DNA from: Thermoplasmata archaeon
GTDB lineage: Archaea; Thermoplasmatota; Thermoplasmata; Lutacidiplasmatales; UBA184
DNA length: 8,408 bases
Assembly (NCBI GenBank): GCA_030046135.1
Contig: JASIEC010000162.1
Coordinates: forward strand, 1-8,408
Direction: 5' to 3'
Shown here: positions 5,875 to 8,408 of the stretch, one piece after another
Numbering within the stretch: position 1 is the stretch's first letter
Layout: each line of letters begins with the position of its first letter
Made by a program: the position numbers and the translations under genes
Notes under the pieces: model-generated
The model's input: the letters and a program-made list of their open reading frames with translations, nothing else
What the model was told of the DNA's origin: nothing
Databases searched by the model: none

Positions 5875-6701
5875 GGCGCGACCTCCCCGAGGCGGTTCCG
5901 GAGGAGCTCGACCGCGGCGCGCGAGAACATCGTGAGTCGGCCGGCGACCCCGCCCGGGGCGAGGTCCTCGGTCGCGAGGCGAGAGGCGGGGACGACCTCG
6001 ACCCCGGCGAGGTTCCGGAAGCCGAGCCCCCGGCCCGGGGCGCTCGTCACGAGCAAGAGGCCCCGCGGCGTCCTCCGGACGCGGCCCCGGCGGCGGGCCC
6101 GCCCCGACGCGCGGAGGTGCGTCCCCTCCTGCGCGCGCTCGACGTCCCCCTCGAGCTTCAGGCGCTCGAGGAGCCCGCGGGCGTCGCGGGCGGTCCGGAT
6201 CTCCTCGACCGGATCGTCGACGACGATCGGGAGCGAGACGCCGTGCGGGAGCCGATGGCCCCGCGCGGCCGCGAGCTTCGCCTCGCGCGTCGCCGCCAGC
6301 GCGGACGCGAACGCGAGGCGGCGCTCCTTGCGATTGATCTTCTTCGACCAGAGGCGTCCGACGCGGGGCGGGTGGGACTGCCGACCGCCGACGGTGTTCG
6401 GCGCCTGGGCGCCCCGCATCGACTCCATCAGGCGGGGCGTGCGCGCGACCCCGCGGCCCTTCCCGGACCACTCGACCGAGTGCTGCATGCCCGCGATCGG
6501 GTTCGTCCCGTACGGCTGGCGGCGGTGGGTCTGCGCCGCGACGACGGCGCGGTGGATGAGGTCGGGGCGCACGGGGGTGGAGAACGCGAGGGGCAGCGCG
6601 AGGGTGCCGTGCGCCTTCCCCTCGAGCGAGACGACGTGCGCCCGGTGGTGCGGGCTCGTCGGTTCGGCCGGCGGCGCGCCCGGCGGCGTCTCGGCGCTCA
6701 T
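5871..6701 (-). CDS. rpl4: Large subunit ribosomal protein L4 (uL4, archaeal L4/L1e type)
   Basis: A 50S protein whose extended internal loop lines the nascent-peptide exit tunnel. The length is 276 residues, slightly longer than usual for archaea because of a Pro/Ala-rich N-terminus of about 20 residues before the conserved core (AHVVSLEG...). The tunnel-loop region is clear: RRQPYGTNPIAGMQHSVEWS (60-79), then GKGRGVARTPR and the GGRQSHPPRVG segment (105-115). The C-terminal half carries the LLVTSAPGRGLGFRNLAGVE segment (216-235) that is typical of archaeal L4. The start ATG (6701) overlaps the L3 stop; only a weak GGG-type SD precedes it, so translation may depend on coupling to L3. The stop overlaps the GTG of L23 (GTGA). 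Confidence 0.96.
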   Translation of the reverse strand: MSAETPPGAPPAEPTSPHHRAHVVSLEGKAHGTLALPLAFSTPVRPDLIHRAVVAAQTHRRQPYGTNPIAGMQHSVEWSGKGRGVARTPRLMESMRGAQAPNTVGGRQSHPPRVGRLWSKKINRKERRLAFASALAATREAKLAAARGHRLPHGVSLPIVVDDPVEEIRTARDARGLLERLKLEGDVERAQEGTHLRASGRARRRGRVRRTPRGLLLVTSAPGRGLGFRNLAGVEVVPASRLATEDLAPGGVAGRLTMFSRAAVELLRNRLGEVAP

Positions 6702-7699
6702 GCGCCCTGCTTCGATCGGGTGCTGAAGTAGCGGAGCTCGACCTTCTCGACGCTCGCGACGCGGCTGCGCATCGGCAGCCGGAACCTCAGGAGCCGGCGC
6801 GCCGGCCCGGGGAGCGAGCCGTGGAGGACGACGCACGACGTGCGGACCTCGCCGTAGTGCGGGAACCCCCCCGCGGGGGTGATCGGATCGCTCTTCGGGT
6901 CGCGGACGACCCGAAGGATGCGCATGTTGAACTGGGTCCGCCGGTGGTAGCCCTGCTGGCCCGCCTGCGGGATGCGGTACGTCACGAAGCTCGGGTTGTG
7001 CGGCCCGAGCGTGCCGATCATGCGGCGGTGCTTCGAGTTCTTCCGGGGCTGGAGCTTCACCCCCCAGCGCTGGATGTGGCCCTGGAACCCGAACCCCTTC
7101 GTGACGCCGATCACGTCGACGAACTCCCCTTCCTTGGTGAGCTCCGAGACCGGGATCTCGCGGCCGAGCTGCGAGAGGGCGAACGCCCGGCGCTCCTCGA
7201 ACGTCTCCCCCGAGACCCGGACCTCGAAGAGCGTCGGTGTCTTCGAGGGGGTCCCGGTGACGAGGCCGGGCTGCGTGTGGACGATGAGCCGAACGTCGTC
7301 GCCCGCGCTCTTCCCGAACGCCTCGACGGCCTCCGTCGGGCTCGCGGGGGGCATCGGGATCCGCCGCGCGAGCGCGCTGGACGGCTCGGGGCCCCACGCC
7401 TCCGCGACGACCCGGCTCCCGTACGGGCCCCGGGCGTAGAGGCGGGCGGCGACGACGCGGAGGGGAGGGACCTCGACGACCGTCACGGGCACCGAGACCT
7501 CCTGGCCGGCGGTCGTCGACCGCTTCCGGTAGTCCAGGATGAACGCGTGGGTCATCCCGACCTTGTAGCCGGCGAACCCCTCGATCGTCGGCTGCTTCGG
7601 GCCCGCCGGCCAGGACCGGAGGCGGGGGAGCGGCCGGGCGGAGCGCGAGCGGGGAGAGAAGGCGAGGGAACCTCGCCGGGGACGGTGACGTCGGGCCAT
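6698..7699 (-). CDS. rpl3: Large subunit ribosomal protein L3 (uL3)
   Basis: An early-assembling 50S protein that binds domain VI of 23S rRNA and reaches toward the peptidyl-transferase centre. The protein is 333 residues, the usual archaeal length. The N-terminus MARRHRPRRGSLAFSPR is the archaeal L3 signature and fixes the ATG at 7699, although the frame stays open upstream for another 40 codons through the TATA box. The conserved block DVIGVTKGFGFQGHIQRWGV (about 195-214) is the central L3 motif. GQQGYHRRTQFNMRILRV (about 247-264) is typical of the archaeal/eukaryotic form. It is the first gene after the promoter. Its stop overlaps the start of L4 by four bases (ATGA at 6701-6698). Confidence 0.97.
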   Translation of the reverse strand: MARRHRPRRGSLAFSPRSRSARPLPRLRSWPAGPKQPTIEGFAGYKVGMTHAFILDYRKRSTTAGQEVSVPVTVVEVPPLRVVAARLYARGPYGSRVVAEAWGPEPSSALARRIPMPPASPTEAVEAFGKSAGDDVRLIVHTQPGLVTGTPSKTPTLFEVRVSGETFEERRAFALSQLGREIPVSELTKEGEFVDVIGVTKGFGFQGHIQRWGVKLQPRKNSKHRRMIGTLGPHNPSFVTYRIPQAGQQGYHRRTQFNMRILRVVRDPKSDPITPAGGFPHYGEVRTSCVVLHGSLPGPARRLLRFRLPMRSRVASVEKVELRYFSTRSKQGA

Positions 7700-7713
7700 C
7701 GGTCGATAGGGGC

Positions 7714-7719
7714 TCCTCC
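7714..7719 (-). promoter_or_regulatory. Shine-Dalgarno sequence for L3
   Basis: The minus strand reads AAGGAGGAG over 7721-7713, complementary to the archaeal 16S rRNA 3' end. The core is 14 bases before the ATG at 7699, somewhat longer than usual. No other start codon fits the family N-terminus, so the ATG at 7699 stands. Confidence 0.6.
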
Positions 7720-7748
7720 TTCTGCGGGGGGACGGGGAGCGAGGTACT

Positions 7749-7757
7749 CTATATAAC
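7749..7757 (-). promoter_or_regulatory. Archaeal TATA box of the L3 operon
   Basis: On the minus strand the sequence reads GTTATATAG, an A/T island in very GC-rich DNA and a close match to the archaeal TATA element bound by TBP. Archaeal start sites lie about 22-27 bases downstream, which predicts transcription starting near 7724-7731 and a leader of about 25-30 bases that keeps the SD at 7714-7719. The bases just upstream (GCGTCA) are not a convincing purine-rich BRE. This box lies inside the longest possible upstream extension of the L3 reading frame, so that extension would not be transcribed. Confidence 0.75.
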
Positions 7758-7791
7758 TGACGCGGGAAAATCGCCGTCTTCTCGAGGAAAT

Positions 7792-7809
7792 CCGGCGCGC
7801 GCGCGCCGG
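7792..7809. terminator. Perfect 18-base GC palindrome, possible terminator hairpin of the kbl-like gene
   Basis: The sequence ccggcgcgcgcgcgccgg is a perfect inverted repeat with no spacer, 50 bases past the kbl-like stop. On the minus strand it is followed by ATTTCC, and ATTTTCCC lies about 20 bases further on (7771-7764). Archaeal intrinsic termination relies mainly on T-tracts; these are short, so the terminator role is inferred from position. In such GC-rich DNA a CG-alternating palindrome can arise by chance. Confidence 0.35.
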
Positions 7810-7859
7810 CCCGGGCCACGACCGCCCGAACGCGCGCGTAGAAGGGCCGGCGAGCCCGA

Positions 7860-8408
7860 CTAGACGAGCCCGAGCTCGCGCCCCGCGGTCCGGAACGCGG
7901 CGATCGCCTCGGTGAGGTCGTCGTCGGTCAGCGCCGCGTTGAGGATCGTGCGGATCCGGGCCTTCCCCTTCGCGACCATCGGGAAGACGATCGGCAGCGC
8001 GAACACTCCGAGCTCGAAGAGCCGACGGCTGAGCTGCTTGGCGACTCGGCTGTCGCCGACGATCACGGGAGTGATCGGCGTCTCGCTGCGTCCGAGGTCG
8101 AACCCCAGCTCGGCCATCGCGCGCTTGAACCGGCGGGTAAGCTCCCAGAGCCGGTCCACGTGGCGGGGCTCCGACTCGAGGACATCGATCGCCGCTAGGC
8201 ACGCGGCGACGACGGCCGGCGGATGCGAGCCGCTCAACAGCCAGGTCCGCGAGCGGTTGTACGCGAAGTTCACGAGCGCCGGGGAGCCCGAGATGTGGCC
8301 CCCCACCACGCCGAACGCCTTCGAGAACGTTCCCATCTCCACGTGGACGCGGTCGCGCCCGAGCCCGAAATGCGAGACGATCCCGCGCCCGCCCGGGCCG
8401 AGCACCCC
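7860..8408 (-). CDS. kbl: Kbl-like 2-amino-3-ketobutyrate CoA ligase (glycine C-acetyltransferase), C-terminal part; 5' end outside window
   Basis: A PLP-dependent, fold-type I enzyme of the alpha-oxoamine synthase family. Kbl joins glycine and acetyl-CoA reversibly to 2-amino-3-ketobutyrate in threonine breakdown, in the cytoplasm. The visible 182 residues begin with the family motif GVLGPGGRG. They then carry the PLP-lysine motif GTFSKAFGVVGG (Lys about residue 30 of the visible part) and the C-terminal motif FPMVAKGKARIRT, which matches E. coli Kbl (YPVVPKGQARIRT) as I recall it. The family is about 390-400 residues long, so slightly under half is present. The reading frame stays open through the window edge, so the GTG at 8405 is internal and not a start. 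The stop is TAG at 7862-7860. The gene runs in the same direction as the ribosomal cluster, 160 bases upstream of L3 and with a promoter between, so it is probably a separate unit. Family membership is clear; BioF- or other acyl-CoA-specific paralogues cannot be fully excluded from the C-terminal part alone. Confidence 0.85.
   Translation of the reverse strand, partial: GVLGPGGRGIVSHFGLGRDRVHVEMGTFSKAFGVVGGHISGSPALVNFAYNRSRTWLLSGSHPPAVVAACLAAIDVLESEPRHVDRLWELTRRFKRAMAELGFDLGRSETPITPVIVGDSRVAKQLSRRLFELGVFALPIVFPMVAKGKARIRTILNAALTDDDLTEAIAAFRTAGRELGLV

Larger units (their letters stand above)
1..7757 (-). other. Archaeal S10/spc-type ribosomal protein operon (promoter to window edge)
   Basis: Fifteen genes run in one direction from the TATA box at 7757-7749: L3, L4, L23, L2, S19, L22, S3, L29, Rnp1, S17, L14, L24, S4e, L5 and the start of S14. 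No gap exceeds 14 bases and nine junctions overlap, so a single polycistronic message is likely. In other archaea the cluster continues past S14 with S8, L6, L32e and others; that part is outside the window. I see no internal promoter or terminator. eIF1 (SUI1), which many euryarchaea carry between L29 and Rnp1, is absent here. Confidence 0.85.

Noticed and set aside
5842..6726. Plus-strand open frame of 294 codons opposite L4
   Set aside because: Antisense shadow of L4, with no family motif and no promoter or SD.
6821..7756. Plus-strand open frame of 311 codons opposite L3
   Set aside because: It is the antisense of a fully conserved L3 gene. Its protein is Arg/Asp/Leu/Pro-rich low-complexity, as expected from GC-rich codon third positions, with no SD or recognisable motif.
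7792..7809. The GC palindrome as a protein-binding operator, recombination site or Z-DNA element
   Set aside because: A single alternating CG palindrome in DNA this GC-rich is weak evidence. The position after kbl makes a terminator the simplest reading.
7700..7819. Upstream extension of the L3 frame by 40 codons
   Set aside because: The extension runs through the TATA box and the predicted leader, so it would not be transcribed from this promoter, and MARRHRPRRG is the family N-terminus.
1..8408. CRISPR arrays, mobile elements, tRNA or rRNA genes, or a new defence or metabolic system
   Set aside because: I found no direct repeat array, transposase, RNA gene pattern or unassigned gene. Apart from the 160-base spacer and the junction gaps, the window is filled with recognisable ribosomal, RNase P and Kbl-like genes.

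Overview
This window is an ordinary but well-preserved archaeal ribosomal-protein cluster. It is the S10/spc-type superoperon, read entirely on the minus strand, with the C-terminal part of a pyridoxal-phosphate enzyme gene upstream. The archaeal assignment rests on several points: the gene set contains archaea/eukaryote-type proteins (S4e, an RNase P protein of the Rpp29/Pop4 family, archaeal-type L3, L4, L5, S17, S19 and L24); the order L3-L4-L23-L2-S19-L22-S3-L29-Rnp1-S17-L14-L24-S4e-L5-S14 is the archaeal one; and an archaeal TATA box precedes L3. Base composition is very GC-rich (roughly 70% by eye). The proteins are basic rather than acid-enriched, which argues against a salt-in haloarchaeon. 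A GC-rich, non-halophilic euryarchaeal lineage, such as a terrestrial member of Thermoplasmatota, is my best guess, but it is inference only.

Layout, in the direction of transcription (right to left): 8408-7860 holds the 3' part of a Kbl-like gene (2-amino-3-ketobutyrate CoA ligase / alpha-oxoamine synthase). 7859-7700 is a 160-base intergenic region with a perfect 18-base GC palindrome (possible terminator), a TATA box, and a Shine-Dalgarno (SD) sequence for L3. 7699-47 carries fourteen complete genes, packed almost without spacing: L3, L4, L23, L2, S19, L22, S3, L29, RNase P component 1, S17, L14, L24, S4e and L5. At 46-1 the first 15 codons of S14 run off the window. No stretch over 300 bases lacks a gene.

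The genes work together in ribosome assembly, 50S and 30S proteins being made from one presumed polycistronic message; Rnp1 adds tRNA 5'-end maturation to the same unit. Of 14 gene junctions, eight are 4-base overlaps (ATGA, GTGA or TTGA) and one is a 1-base overlap. SD motifs usually sit inside the last codons of the upstream gene, which suggests tight translational coupling. Nine of the 15 ribosomal/Rnp1 starts are non-ATG (eight GTG, one TTG).

I looked for an undescribed system and do not find one. The points worth a second look are modest: Ala/Pro/Glu-rich low-complexity tails on several ribosomal proteins (longest on L24), a duplicated 13-base stop/SD/start junction, the absence of eIF1 between L29 and Rnp1, and an Asn at a normally conserved position of L2.
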